From Bacteroidales bacterium UBA3543 (lineage in GTDB: Bacteria > Bacteroidota > Bacteroidia > Bacteroidales > UBA932), in contig DFOK01000076.1 in the NCBI GenBank assembly GCA_002376715.1, positions 1 through 38,524 of the forward strand: DNA of 38,524 nucleotides, read 5' to 3'. Of the stretch, positions 1 through 8,394 are shown one piece after another. The notes under the pieces are model-generated. The model was not told where the DNA came from, made no database searches, and worked only from the letters and a program-made list of their open reading frames with translations. Positions within the stretch are counted from its first letter, which is position 1. Each line of letters begins with the position of its first letter. The position numbers and the translations under genes are program-made.

Positions 1-122
1 TTTTCGAGCAGGGCTATATGTTTGGAAACAGCCGGCTGGGATATGCCGAGAATTTTGGCTGTCTTGACAAAGCTCAACTGGCGGGCAGCCACGGCAAATA
101 CTTGCAGTCTTTTGTCGGTCAT
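1..122 (-). CDS. LysR-family transcriptional regulator, N-terminal fragment
   Basis: Reading the minus strand from an ATG at 122 gives about 40 residues, beginning MTDKRLQVFAVAARQLSFVK and continuing TAKILGISQPAVSKHIALLE. This is the winged helix-turn-helix typical of LysR-type regulators: 'SF..TA..L..SQPAVS.HI..LE' is the DNA-recognition half of that family. The gene runs off the left edge, so the effector-binding domain and its target are not visible. It is divergent from the M16 protease gene, and the two share a 90-nt promoter region. LysR regulators often control a divergent neighbour, so the protease gene is a candidate target, but this is inference. The start codon lies only 7 nt downstream of a -7 box. 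The family call is fairly secure despite the short fragment. Confidence 0.8.
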   Translation of the reverse strand, partial: MTDKRLQVFAVAARQLSFVKTAKILGISQPAVSKHIALLE

Positions 123-129
123 AATGGCA

Positions 130-137
130 CAAAGTTA
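130..137 (-). promoter_or_regulatory. -7 box (TAACTTTG) for the LysR-type gene
   Basis: The minus strand reads TAACTTTG, a full match to the Bacteroidota -7 consensus TAnnTTTG. No -33 element is evident. The start codon of the regulator is only 7 nt downstream, so the transcript would have almost no 5' leader. Confidence 0.45.
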
Positions 138-148
138 GTGAAAATGCA

Positions 149-156
149 TAAATTTG
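149..156 (+). promoter_or_regulatory. -7 box (TAAATTTG) for the M16 protease gene
   Basis: TAAATTTG matches the Bacteroidota -7 consensus TAnnTTTG on the plus strand and lies about 58 nt before the preferred start codon at 215. It is back to back with the minus-strand box at 130-137. The next upstream in-frame ATG, at 161, would begin almost at the transcription start, which supports the start at 215. Confidence 0.5.
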
Positions 157-214
157 TAAGATGAACTTTAGATTTTTTAATAACACTTTTATAATATTTA
201 TTCAAAATTTTAAA

Positions 215-3025
215 ATGAGAAGAATCATTTCAACTATCCTGTCACTCTTCGTGACATTTATTTCTTTTGCACAGGTTAATCCGCAGGGCCTCCTTGAGAG
301 AGACCCCTCCGTAAGGTACGGCAAATTGGAAAACGGACTGACCTATTACATTAAACACAACGACAAGCCCGCGCAACGCGCTGATTATTATCTTTTCACC
401 AATGTGGGTGCTATCCAGGAGACTCCCGCTCAAGACGGCCTTGCCCATTTCCTGGAGCATATGGCTCTCAACGGCACAAAGAATCTTCCCGGCAAGATGA
501 TGATCAATTATTTCGAGAGCATCGGAGCCAGTTTCGGTCCCAATATCAATGCCTCGACAGGAGTGGAACAGACAATGTATATGCTCACCAATATCCCCAC
601 TACCAGGGAAGGTATTATCGACACAGCGCTGCTGGTGATGCACGATTACTCCGCCTTTGTGACCAACGACCCTGTCGAAATAGATAAGGAGAGAGGTGTA
701 ATAATAGAGGAGTGGCGTACCCGCCGCACTGCCGAATGGAGAAGCACCGAGAAGGTTTGGGAACATCTTTACAAAGGCTCTAAATATGCAACCTGTAATA
801 TAATAGGTACTAAGGAGAATCTTGAGACCTTCCCCGCAAGCGAACTTCAGGATTTTTATCACACCTGGTATCGTCCTGATCTTCAGGCAGTGGTTGTGGT
901 TGGTGACATTGATCCCGAAGTAATTGAGTCCAAGTTAAGGGAGCTCTTCAAGGATATTCCCGCACACGAGAATCCCAAACCCAAAGAAGAGATACTTCTT
1001 CCGGAAAATGAAGAACCTATTGTCGGCATTATCACCGATCCCGAAACAAGAGTAAGTCAGGTGCAGTTTGTAATAAAATATCCCCTATTGACTCCGAGGA
1101 TGGCACGCCAGTATGGAGCAGGTTTTATGAACGATCTTGCTCTGGACCTTGTCAATGCCGTTTTCTCCGAGAGATTTGGAGATATCGCCAAGCAGGCCAA
1201 TGCTCCATTCTTTGCAGGCGATGCCTCATTTACGAACCTCATCACTACTTCGGATGCATTTCTGACTGGTGTGGCATTTGCTGACGGAAAAGCTCTGACA
1301 GCATTCGAGGCAGCTTTGACAGAAATAGAGAAAGCTAAAAGATTCGGATTTACAGAGGGTGAGCTCGATCGTGCCAAGACCAATATGATTGCAAATGCTG
1401 AAAGGGCTACTTCCAATGCTGAGAGTCGTAAGAATGGTGAGTACGTACGGGATTATATGACTGATTTCTTCATGGACTGGCCCTTCATGACTCCCGCTTA
1501 TAAAGAAGAACAGATAAAAGGTTATCTTCCTTTTCTTTCCCTGGAGGTAATAAATGCATTCCTCAAGAGTATCTCTTATGACAAGAATGTAGTGGTTCTC
1601 TATCAGGCACCCGAAAGGGAAGGCCTCGTGCATCCCGTAGAACAGGATTTCATAACCATAATCGACAAAGTGAAGAATGCTGAAATGGAATCAGACCTTA
1701 AGGATGAGGAGTTAGGAGAACTTGTAGATGCTTCTCTTCTTATAGGCAGTAAAGTGAAAGAGGAGAAGGAGGGTCTTTTCAATTCTACAGTTTGGACTCT
1801 TGAAAACGGCATCCGCGTGGTTATAAGACCTTCAGACTACAAAAAGGAGGAGGTGACATTCCGTCTTCAGGTTCCCGGTGGAAAATCTCTGATCGCAGAG
1901 TCGGAACTTCCTTCAGTTGATGACAATATGATGTACCTTTATAACAATCTGGCAGGTGTTTCTCATTTCCCTTCGACTAAATTGAGTAAGATGCTCACCG
2001 GTAAAATCAGCTCTGAAGCTCCCTTTATTGAGGATGAATTCCACGGAGTAAGTGGCCAATGTGCACCTAAGGACTTTGAGACCCTAATGCAGTCGGTATA
2101 TCTCCAGGTGACCGAGCCCAGGTTTGTGGAAGAAGAGATCGCTCCTGCATTTGCACAATTGAATGCCATTGTTCCAAATCTCTCCAAACAGCCTAATTAT
2201 ATTCTCGGCGATGCATATCTCAAGACTGCGTACGGCAACAACCCACGCAGGCAACTTATTTCTATGGATTTGGTGGGCAAGATGTCCGTAGCTTCCCTGG
2301 AGCAATCTTACAAGTCACTATTCTCCAATATGGCCGGTGCTTGCGTTTACATTACCGGTAATGTAGACCTTGAAACCATTAAGCCGTTGGTAGAAAAATA
2401 TATTGGTTCTCTCCCTACTGCAGGTCAGGGAAGCACATATATTGACCATAATCTTCAGGTGGTGCCCGGAAAGATTGAGAATATTTTCAATGCTCCTATG
2501 ACTACTCCCAAGAGCAGCGTACTGCTGATCTATAGCGGTGATCTGAAGTATGACCTTGAAAACTTGCTTACAATGCAGGCTTTCCGCTATACTCTTGACC
2601 TTATTTATACCGAAACTATTAGGGAGGAGGAAGGAGCAACCTACGGTGTGGGTACACAAGGCTCCGTATCGGCTATCCCTCAGAATAGGGGTGAGATGAT
2701 CATTCAATTTGATACTGACCCCGCCAGAGTGGAAGAGATGATTAAACTGGCGATTCAAGGTGTTGTGGATATAGCGAATAACGGTCCTACCGAAGAGCAG
2801 ATGGTTAAAGTCAGGGAAAATTTCCTAAAAAACATATCCGAATCTCGTATCAGCAACAGTTACTGGGCGAACAACCTGCGTCAGTATGACCTCACAGGTG
2901 TGGACCTGGACACTGAGCGTGAAGCAGTAATCAATTCCCTTACTGCTGAAAAGGTTAAGCAATTTGTTTCGGACTTGATTGGACAGGGCAACTTCGTCAA
3001 GATTGTGATGAATCCGGAAGAATAG
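215..3025 (+). CDS. Secreted M16 family zinc metalloprotease (pitrilysin/insulinase-like)
   Basis: The protein is a full-length two-half M16 peptidase of 936 residues from the start at 215. That start is chosen because it begins a clean signal peptide (MRRIISTILSLFVTFISFAQ), whereas the in-frame ATG at 161 would add a Phe/Asn-rich extension. The inverted zinc motif HFLEH lies at about residues 78-82, followed by a conserved Glu-rich helix (ERGVIIEEW) that supplies the third ligand in this family. The second half, after about residue 500, is the non-catalytic M16 C-terminal repeat, as in PqqL-type periplasmic proteases. It probably degrades peptides in the periplasm. It stands alone behind its own promoter, divergent from a LysR-type regulator. 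Family assignment is secure; substrate is unknown. Confidence 0.93.
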   Translation: MRRIISTILSLFVTFISFAQVNPQGLLERDPSVRYGKLENGLTYYIKHNDKPAQRADYYLFTNVGAIQETPAQDGLAHFLEHMALNGTKNLPGKMMINYFESIGASFGPNINASTGVEQTMYMLTNIPTTREGIIDTALLVMHDYSAFVTNDPVEIDKERGVIIEEWRTRRTAEWRSTEKVWEHLYKGSKYATCNIIGTKENLETFPASELQDFYHTWYRPDLQAVVVVGDIDPEVIESKLRELFKDIPAHENPKPKEEILLPENEEPIVGIITDPETRVSQVQFVIKYPLLTPRMARQYGAGFMNDLALDLVNAVFSERFGDIAKQANAPFFAGDASFTNLITTSDAFLTGVAFADGKALTAFEAALTEIEKAKRFGFTEGELDRAKTNMIANAERATSNAESRKNGEYVRDYMTDFFMDWPFMTPAYKEEQIKGYLPFLSLEVINAFLKSISYDKNVVVLYQAPEREGLVHPVEQDFITIIDKVKNAEMESDLKDEELGELVDASLLIGSKVKEEKEGLFNSTVWTLENGIRVVIRPSDYKKEEVTFRLQVPGGKSLIAESELPSVDDNMMYLYNNLAGVSHFPSTKLSKMLTGKISSEAPFIEDEFHGVSGQCAPKDFETLMQSVYLQVTEPRFVEEEIAPAFAQLNAIVPNLSKQPNYILGDAYLKTAYGNNPRRQLISMDLVGKMSVASLEQSYKSLFSNMAGACVYITGNVDLETIKPLVEKYIGSLPTAGQGSTYIDHNLQVVPGKIENIFNAPMTTPKSSVLLIYSGDLKYDLENLLTMQAFRYTLDLIYTETIREEEGATYGVGTQGSVSAIPQNRGEMIIQFDTDPARVEEMIKLAIQGVVDIANNGPTEEQMVKVRENFLKNISESRISNSYWANNLRQYDLTGVDLDTEREAVINSLTAEKVKQFVSDLIGQGNFVKIVMNPEE

Positions 3026-3032
3026 CGATTGG

Positions 3033-3086
3033 CGATTGACCGTTGGCCATTGGCTATTGCTAATGCTAATGGCCAATGGTTAATGG
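3033..3086. repeat. Imperfect palindrome of ATTGGC/GCCAAT-type words
   Basis: TTGGCCATT (3043-3051) pairs perfectly with AATGGCCAA (3068-3076). Continuing outwards, the 19-nt arms 3033-3051 and 3068-3086 match at 16 of 19 positions around a 16-nt loop. The whole spacer 3026-3090 is built from degenerate words such as GGCGATTG, GCCATTG, GCTATTG and TTAATGG. There is no T-run, so it is not a classic terminator. Similar words recur at 6962-6979 and 22463-22512. Confidence 0.6.
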
Positions 3087-3106
3087 CTAATTAGGGTGGA
3101 GACATT

Positions 3107-3505
3107 ATGAATCTGAAAATCACCTTAATACTCTTATTGGCAGTTTTAGTGCCGGCTCTGCCCTTTATTTCTTATGGTCAGGATTTGGCAGGAAATAGGA
3201 TTCTTGGTATTTGGATGGACGAAAGAGGGGAGTCTAAGTCGGAGTTTTATCGCAATGATGACAGCACTTTTCGCGCGAAACTCATATGGTGTGCGAGCCC
3301 TAAAAAACAGGATCGTGTTGGCCTTGTCTACATTAAGGATATGACTTACAATGCTTCCGACAGCACTTGGACAACCTCTTATATGTATTCACCCGACCAC
3401 CGATTAACGGCCAGGGGTACCCTATGGATTAAGAATGGCATCCTTTACGTCAAAGGTCGCAAATTCGGTATTTCGGCAACCCGCCGTTTCTTTCGCATTG
3501 AGTAG
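3107..3505 (+). CDS. Small secreted protein, DUF2147-like
   Basis: The 132-residue protein starts with a signal peptide (MNLKITLILLLAVLVPALPF, cleavage likely near SYGQ). The mature part opens with GIWMDERGESKSEFYRND and then AKLIW, resembling the start of DUF2147, a small lipocalin-like beta-barrel family of secreted proteins. A later ARGTLWIKNGILYVKGRKFG segment fits the end of that domain. It is slightly shorter than usual for the family, and no enzymatic function is established. It lies 81 nt downstream of the M16 protease, separated by the word-repeat palindrome, and may be read through from it. The family call is tentative because the middle of the domain is poorly conserved. Confidence 0.62.
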   Translation: MNLKITLILLLAVLVPALPFISYGQDLAGNRILGIWMDERGESKSEFYRNDDSTFRAKLIWCASPKKQDRVGLVYIKDMTYNASDSTWTTSYMYSPDHRLTARGTLWIKNGILYVKGRKFGISATRRFFRIE

Positions 3506-3534
3506 CCATACTTTTCGGCAAATCAGATATAAGT

Positions 3535-4188
3535 TTACACAAAACCGTCGAGGAGACTCAGACGGGAACCGTGGATTTCCGGAACTGAGGTTTCTGCGAT
3601 AATTTGTCTGGCATTTTCGGGAGTAATACCCGCGCCCGCCATTATCAATGTGCCACTACCCACACTCAATTGTACCATTTGAGCAATAGTTTTCCGTCCC
3701 TCGAAAGCCGACTCCGCACCGCCGGAAGTGAGCACACGGTTTGCACCAAGATCAATTACCCTCTCCAAAGCCTTAAAAATATCCCTTGAACGATCGATAG
3801 CCCGGTGAAAGGTAGTCGATAGGCCATACTCGCATGCAGTGGCGAATATTTCGCTGCAAGCGCCATACTCTATGGAACGATCACGTGCAAGAGCCCCTAT
3901 GACCACACCGTCCACCACCTTTCCCTCCTCCGTAATCAAAGAGCCGCAGAACTCAATATCTCTAAGGATACGGGAAATTTCTGCAGCAGAATAGCAGAAA
4001 TCCCCTCCGCGTGGCCTTATAAGTACGTTGAGTCCGATATTCAACTGCCTACGCGCTTGTTCAATCTCATCATAAGAGGGCGTTACCCCACCGATAGAAA
4101 GATTATTGCAGAGTTCCACCCTTAGGGCCCCTTTCTTCTGAGCCTTGAGCGCAATATCGATATTTTCAGAACAAATTTCTATCAGCAT
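3535..4188 (-). CDS. cutC: CutC family protein (copper homeostasis family)
   Basis: The protein is a 217-residue TIM-barrel of the CutC family. It begins MLIEICSENIDIALKAQKKG and carries the family signatures RVELCNNLSIGGVTPS, VLIRPRGGDFCYS, TFHRAIDR, RVLTSGG and EIHGS. CutC is named for copper tolerance in E. coli, but its molecular activity is unresolved, so a copper role here is by family name only. The start at 4188 is preferred over an in-frame ATG at 4206 because a -7 box lies between them at 4193-4200, so the upstream start would not be transcribed. The gene is convergent with the DUF2147-like gene (29-nt gap) and divergent from the transglutaminase gene. Confidence 0.88.
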   Translation of the reverse strand: MLIEICSENIDIALKAQKKGALRVELCNNLSIGGVTPSYDEIEQARRQLNIGLNVLIRPRGGDFCYSAAEISRILRDIEFCGSLITEEGKVVDGVVIGALARDRSIEYGACSEIFATACEYGLSTTFHRAIDRSRDIFKALERVIDLGANRVLTSGGAESAFEGRKTIAQMVQLSVGSGTLIMAGAGITPENARQIIAETSVPEIHGSRLSLLDGFV

Positions 4189-4192
4189 AGCA

Positions 4193-4200
4193 CAAATATA
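4193..4200 (-). promoter_or_regulatory. -7 box (TATATTTG) for cutC, almost touching the start codon
   Basis: The minus strand reads TATATTTG, a full consensus match. It ends 4 nt before the ATG at 4188, so the mRNA would be leaderless or nearly so. The position supports the shorter cutC start. Confidence 0.5.
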
Positions 4201-4291
4201 GGTCATTTTTCGTAAATTGCAGAGTTATCCTCTAAGCGCGACATTACACAGACATATAATACATAAGGTTGACAATTCAAATTCTTACAAT

Positions 4292-6889
4292 ATGAAAATC
4301 CTTCGCACACTTACATCAGCAGCTATTGTAGCTGCGACTACACTGATAATTACCTGCTGCACCTCTCCGGAAGCCCGTCTGCGCGCCATCACTGAGCAGG
4401 ACCTTACGGAAAAACTGGATTTACTGCAATACCACTCGGATTTTGATGCAGTGCTGGAACTTTGCGAAACCGATCAGGAGCGCGACGCAATTAAATTTCT
4501 CTACGCATATATGCCGCTGGGCGATATTGCCGATTATGATGCTCAACTTTATATAGCGGGCATTAGAAGCGCTTTCACAGCACGTGAAGAGATGCCCTGG
4601 GGCAGTAGTGTCCCGGATGATCTTTTCAGGCACTACGTTCTCCCGCTCAGAGTAAACAATGAAAATCTCGATTCGGCCAGGACCGTGTTCTACCGAGAAC
4701 TTAAGCCGAGAGTAGAGGGACTTTCCATGTACGATGCGGTACTTGAGGTCAATCACTGGTGTCACGAAAAGGTGACATATACTCCGAGTGATGCACGTAC
4801 CTCAGCTCCTCTGGCAACGGTACGTACCGCATACGGTCGCTGCGGCGAAGAATCCACCTTTACTGTGACCGCTCTGCGTGCTGTCGGTATCCCTGCGAGG
4901 CAGGTCTATACTCCTCGTTGGGCCCATACCGACGACAATCATGCCTGGGTTGAGGCCTGGGTAGATGGTAGGTGGCACTATCTGGGCGCTTGTGAGCCTG
5001 AAGCCCGTCTTGATGTTGCCTGGTTCAGCTCCACAGCCCTGCGTGCTTTGCTCATGCATAACCGCAGCTTTGGACGCTATTCCGGTAGTGAGGATATCAT
5101 ACAGCATACCGATTGCTTTACAGAGATCAATGTAACTGCAAATTACACATCGACGGAGCGACTGACGGTCTGTGTGAGGGATTTATCCGGCGCTGCGGTG
5201 CAAAATGCCTTGGTAGAGTTTAAGATCTACAACTATGCGGAGTTTTACAGTGCGATAAAAGTCCTCTCAGATGCCCGTGGATGTGCCTCTGCAATTCTCG
5301 GAAAGGGAGATGTGCTGGTGTGGGCCTCCAAAGATGGCTCTTATGGTTATGTAAAGGCACGAGCAAGAGAAGAGGGGGATGTAGTTACAATCGTGCTTGA
5401 CCACAAAGTAGGAGATTGGTTTCATGATGAAATCGATATTGTACCTCCGGCTGACGGGGATGTTCCTGTGGTCATATCTCCCGAAGAGAAAGCGGCCAAT
5501 GACTTGCGCCTTGCCTATGAGGATTCCATTCGCAACAGTTATATCTCCACCTTTGTCAAGCCTTCGGCAAATGATCCTGAAAATGGTTTTCTGGTGGCAT
5601 CCAGAGGCAACTGGAGGGAGCTTTCCCATTATCTTGAGCAGATTAAATCGGGCAGCAAGTCCCGTTATCGTGACGGTATTCGTTTGCTCAGTCTTATAAG
5701 TGAAAAAGACCTGCGCGATACGCCTGCTTCAGTACTCCTCGATCACCTGAACAACTTCTGCGGGGTTGACGGAATGTATCCGCAGCAGCGGGATATATGG
5801 TACCGATATGTACTCAATCCCCGTATCGGCAATGAATTGCTCAAGAGCTGGAGAGGTGAGTTCCAGACTCTTGACATCTCGATCTCTCTGGCCACAGGAA
5901 AAGAGATTGCCGGTTATGTTCGCGATAATATCAAGGTGCTTGACCGCTATAATCCTCAGCGTATTCCTATGACCCCTTTGGGAGTCCATTCTCTGAAGGC
6001 TGCGGATGCCTTCTCGCGAGACTGCTATTTCGTGGCTCTTTGCCGCGCTCTTAACATTCCGGCGCGGATAGAAGAGATTAGCGGTAAGGTGCAATACTAC
6101 GATTCAGGGTACTGGATTGATGCCGCCACAGAGCTCTCATCCGAGGGTGCTGATGCATCTTTGACTAGGAGGCCTTCAGGCTTTCTGATGCTCACCGACA
6201 GTAACCTTGATAACTTTGATGATCCCAAATTTGAGTCACACTTCACGATCGCTTCGCTTGAAGGCGGACGCATCAACACTCTGAATTTTCGCGATAAAGA
6301 GGGAATAGAGGGGACAATGAGTGTGCGAAACGTCTTTAAAGAGCCTGTAGAACTCGATTGCGGTAGTTATCTGCTCACTACGGGTACACGTATGGCAAGT
6401 GGCAAGGTCCTTTCAGGATTACATTTCTTCAATATAGAAGAGGGGAGTACCACCACAATTGATCTTTGTCTGCGAGAAGATGATGACGATTTGCAGGTTC
6501 TGGGCAATTTCTACGCAGATCCTTTACTGCCGCTTACCGGCAGGGGGATGTATATTCTTGCATTCGTAAGACCCTCACATGAACCGAGTGACCATATTAT
6601 CCGTACTCTCTTTGCCCATGAGTGGACCATTCCGGTAATTCTCTTCTTCAACTCCGAAGTAGAGATGTCCCGTTTCAATGTTGAGTTGTTTCCTCAGATA
6701 CCTCACAAAGTATCAGTTGCAACCGATGACAACAACACATTGACTGCCATTTGCAATGCAATGAAACTCGATCCCAAACATCTCAAAATGCCCCTGGTGG
6801 TGATAGCGGACAGTTTTGGCCGAATTTTCCTCACCTATGACGGCTACTCTACCACTCTGCTCGATCAGCTCGTAAAAGCGGAGCGTTAG
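4292..6889 (+). CDS. Lipoprotein with transglutaminase-like and thioredoxin-like domains
   Basis: From the start at 4292 the product has 865 residues and a lipoprotein signal ending TLIITCC (lipid Cys 22 or 23). An active-looking transglutaminase/protease-like domain spans about 150-250: nucleophile Cys184 in YGRCGEES, His217 in NHAWVEAW, and an acidic third position near Glu235 (GACEPE). A second, degenerate transglutaminase-like segment lies near 560-615 (RDC at 578, ALNIPAR), but no matching HAW motif is visible. The C-terminal 115 residues (YILAFVRPSHEP...MPLVVIADSFGRIFLTYDG) look like a thioredoxin fold without a CxxC pair. Such proteins occur in Bacteroidales and probably act on peptides or proteins at the cell surface; substrate unknown. 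It is divergent from cutC. The longer ATG at 4217 lacks a signal peptide. Confidence 0.82.
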   Translation: MKILRTLTSAAIVAATTLIITCCTSPEARLRAITEQDLTEKLDLLQYHSDFDAVLELCETDQERDAIKFLYAYMPLGDIADYDAQLYIAGIRSAFTAREEMPWGSSVPDDLFRHYVLPLRVNNENLDSARTVFYRELKPRVEGLSMYDAVLEVNHWCHEKVTYTPSDARTSAPLATVRTAYGRCGEESTFTVTALRAVGIPARQVYTPRWAHTDDNHAWVEAWVDGRWHYLGACEPEARLDVAWFSSTALRALLMHNRSFGRYSGSEDIIQHTDCFTEINVTANYTSTERLTVCVRDLSGAAVQNALVEFKIYNYAEFYSAIKVLSDARGCASAILGKGDVLVWASKDGSYGYVKARAREEGDVVTIVLDHKVGDWFHDEIDIVPPADGDVPVVISPEEKAANDLRLAYEDSIRNSYISTFVKPSANDPENGFLVASRGNWRELSHYLEQIKSGSKSRYRDGIRLLSLISEKDLRDTPASVLLDHLNNFCGVDGMYPQQRDIWYRYVLNPRIGNELLKSWRGEFQTLDISISLATGKEIAGYVRDNIKVLDRYNPQRIPMTPLGVHSLKAADAFSRDCYFVALCRALNIPARIEEISGKVQYYDSGYWIDAATELSSEGADASLTRRPSGFLMLTDSNLDNFDDPKFESHFTIASLEGGRINTLNFRDKEGIEGTMSVRNVFKEPVELDCGSYLLTTGTRMASGKVLSGLHFFNIEEGSTTTIDLCLREDDDDLQVLGNFYADPLLPLTGRGMYILAFVRPSHEPSDHIIRTLFAHEWTIPVILFFNSEVEMSRFNVELFPQIPHKVSVATDDNNTLTAICNAMKLDPKHLKMPLVVIADSFGRIFLTYDGYSTTLLDQLVKAER

Positions 6890-6979
6890 TGGTACTTGAT
6901 GCGGGGTACGGGTTACGTGTGTCATGTGTCATGTCCTGAAATTGGTGTACACTTGAAGTGGTAGCTAATAGCCAACAAC
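6890..6979. repeat. Intergenic spacer with two word-repeat types
   Basis: The spacer contains GCGGGGTACGGGTTACGTG (6901-6919), a direct repeat GTGTCATGTGTCATG, and GTAGCTAATAGCCAACAAC near 6961-6979. The first resembles words at 8351-8393 and 34136-34200; the last resembles words at 3033-3086 and 22463-22512. No gene or clear terminator is seen. Confidence 0.45.
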
Positions 6980-8254
6980 CTATGTATGAAAGGTCCATTC
7001 ATATAGGGGAACAATCTCTATATCATCTATTTGCTCGCTCTGGTTGTAGGTGATAATGCTCTTTGAAGCTATCTGCAGCTGTGGGTCGATTACATTAAAG
7101 CCCGATAATTCGCGTCGACGGTTAGAGTCAGTCAACTCATGACAAACCTGAAAGGCATGCCATACTCCTTGTCGGCGAGCAATGAAATCGCATTCTCCCG
7201 ATTTGCGAACGAAGGTTATATCATCATACTTAGCATGCAGTAATTGGTTGTAAACAGCGTTCTCGAGCAGTTTTCCCGAATTTGGCGAAAAACCAATTCC
7301 AACTGCACAAATCAATCCGTTATCTGCACAATAAACTTTCCGTTCCGGACGCGTACTCTCTTTTGTTGAAAATGAAAAGTTGCTTACTTCGCTTAATATA
7401 TAAGCTTGTGCAGCATATTCGATGTATTTTTTTATTGTATTTTCGCTATTTCCGAGTACTCTGCCGAGAGTGCCATATCGGTAGGGAGATGCTATGTTGG
7501 TCAGAAGATAATACATGGTGCGGTAAAAAGCTCCTGTATCTCGTACTCCGTTATAAGCGATGCAGTCTTTTAGCACAATCGAGTCATAATAGTTTTGTAG
7601 CAGTTCGGTTTTCAAGTTATCCGGAAGCTCTCCTATTACTATTTCCGGAAATCCTCCAAAAACCAGATATTTATTCAACATACTCAACGCTTCACTCTTT
7701 TGTGCGGTTACTGTAAGTAAATCAGGTATTCCGTTTATCGAAAATATTTCTTTTAGCGAGAGTGGGCGTACCACATCGGCAATATATCTCCCTGACAACA
7801 ATGTGGCAAACTGCCGTTGCAATAAATCGGATGTGGAGCCGGTAACATAAATTTTTTTGAATCGCCGAGTATCGTAGGCACCTTTCACAAAAAGCTCCCA
7901 ATTTGTGACCTGCTGCACTTCATCTAAAAATAAATATGTCACTTTTGTGCCGGTAAGCACCTCGGCTTGTTCTATCGCATGGTATATCTGAGCTGAATTA
8001 CTCCAGATGGGAGTAAAGATCGGTTCATCCAAGTTGAGCGTTAATATTTCACGGGGATTTACCCCGTTCTCCATTAAGTGGTTTATGATTAACCGAAACA
8101 GAGAAGACTTTCCACTACGGCGTATTCCCGTGAGTACGTGAATATGAGGGAGAACCAGTTTTTCCAATATTATAGGCAGTAGTTCTCGCGAGTGTAAATC
8201 GGTATATTTGCCAACGCTCCAGTGTTGGTTTAAACGGATAAGTGTGTCGTTCAT
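6980..8254 (-). CDS. AAA ATPase with DUF4143 domain
   Basis: The 424-residue protein carries Walker A GIRRSGKS (about 43-50) and Walker B LFLDE (108-112), followed by the arginine-containing sensor region VTGSTS. The C-terminal half is DUF4143, with the LLENAVYNQLL and FVRKSGECDFIARR signatures of a restriction-endonuclease-like fold. Such AAA_14/DUF4143 proteins are abundant in Bacteroidales as scattered accessory genes; their role is unknown. The start at 8254 is chosen over an in-frame ATG at 8302 because the -7 box (8281-8288) lies between them. The gene is visibly more A+T rich than its neighbours and sits alone between two word-repeat spacers, which fits lateral acquisition. The promoter overlaps a perfect 14-bp inverted repeat directly abutting the start codon. 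Confidence 0.87.
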   Translation of the reverse strand: MNDTLIRLNQHWSVGKYTDLHSRELLPIILEKLVLPHIHVLTGIRRSGKSSLFRLIINHLMENGVNPREILTLNLDEPIFTPIWSNSAQIYHAIEQAEVLTGTKVTYLFLDEVQQVTNWELFVKGAYDTRRFKKIYVTGSTSDLLQRQFATLLSGRYIADVVRPLSLKEIFSINGIPDLLTVTAQKSEALSMLNKYLVFGGFPEIVIGELPDNLKTELLQNYYDSIVLKDCIAYNGVRDTGAFYRTMYYLLTNIASPYRYGTLGRVLGNSENTIKKYIEYAAQAYILSEVSNFSFSTKESTRPERKVYCADNGLICAVGIGFSPNSGKLLENAVYNQLLHAKYDDITFVRKSGECDFIARRQGVWHAFQVCHELTDSNRRRELSGFNVIDPQLQIASKSIITYNQSEQIDDIEIVPLYEWTFHT

Positions 8255-8293
8255 ATTTCTATCTTTGTAGTAATCAACCACAAAGATAGAAAT
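8255..8293. promoter_or_regulatory. Perfect 14-bp inverted repeat carrying the ATPase gene -7 box
   Basis: ATTTCTATCTTTGT (8255-8268) and its exact reverse complement ACAAAGATAGAAAT (8280-8293) flank an 11-nt spacer. The distal arm holds the minus-strand -7 box TATCTTTG (8288-8281), and the proximal arm touches the start codon of the DUF4143 ATPase. The symmetry also creates a plus-strand TATCTTTG at 8261-8268 pointing away from the gene. It could be an operator or an mRNA hairpin. Confidence 0.6.
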
Positions 8294-8394
8294 AAAAACC
8301 AAATTATACTCACTATACTGAGATTAATTTTGCTATTATCCTCAGCATATTGCGGGTAATGGGTTAAGTGTTACGGGTTGAACGAGTCATGTCG

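Noticed and set aside
242..862. 206-residue open frame antisense to the M16 protease gene
   Set aside because: It lies fully within a well-conserved protease gene, has no recognisable domain and reads as a shadow frame.
7282..7716. 144-residue frame opposite the DUF4143 ATPase
   Set aside because: It is Leu/Cys/Ser-rich with no domain or promoter, and the opposite strand encodes a clear AAA ATPase.
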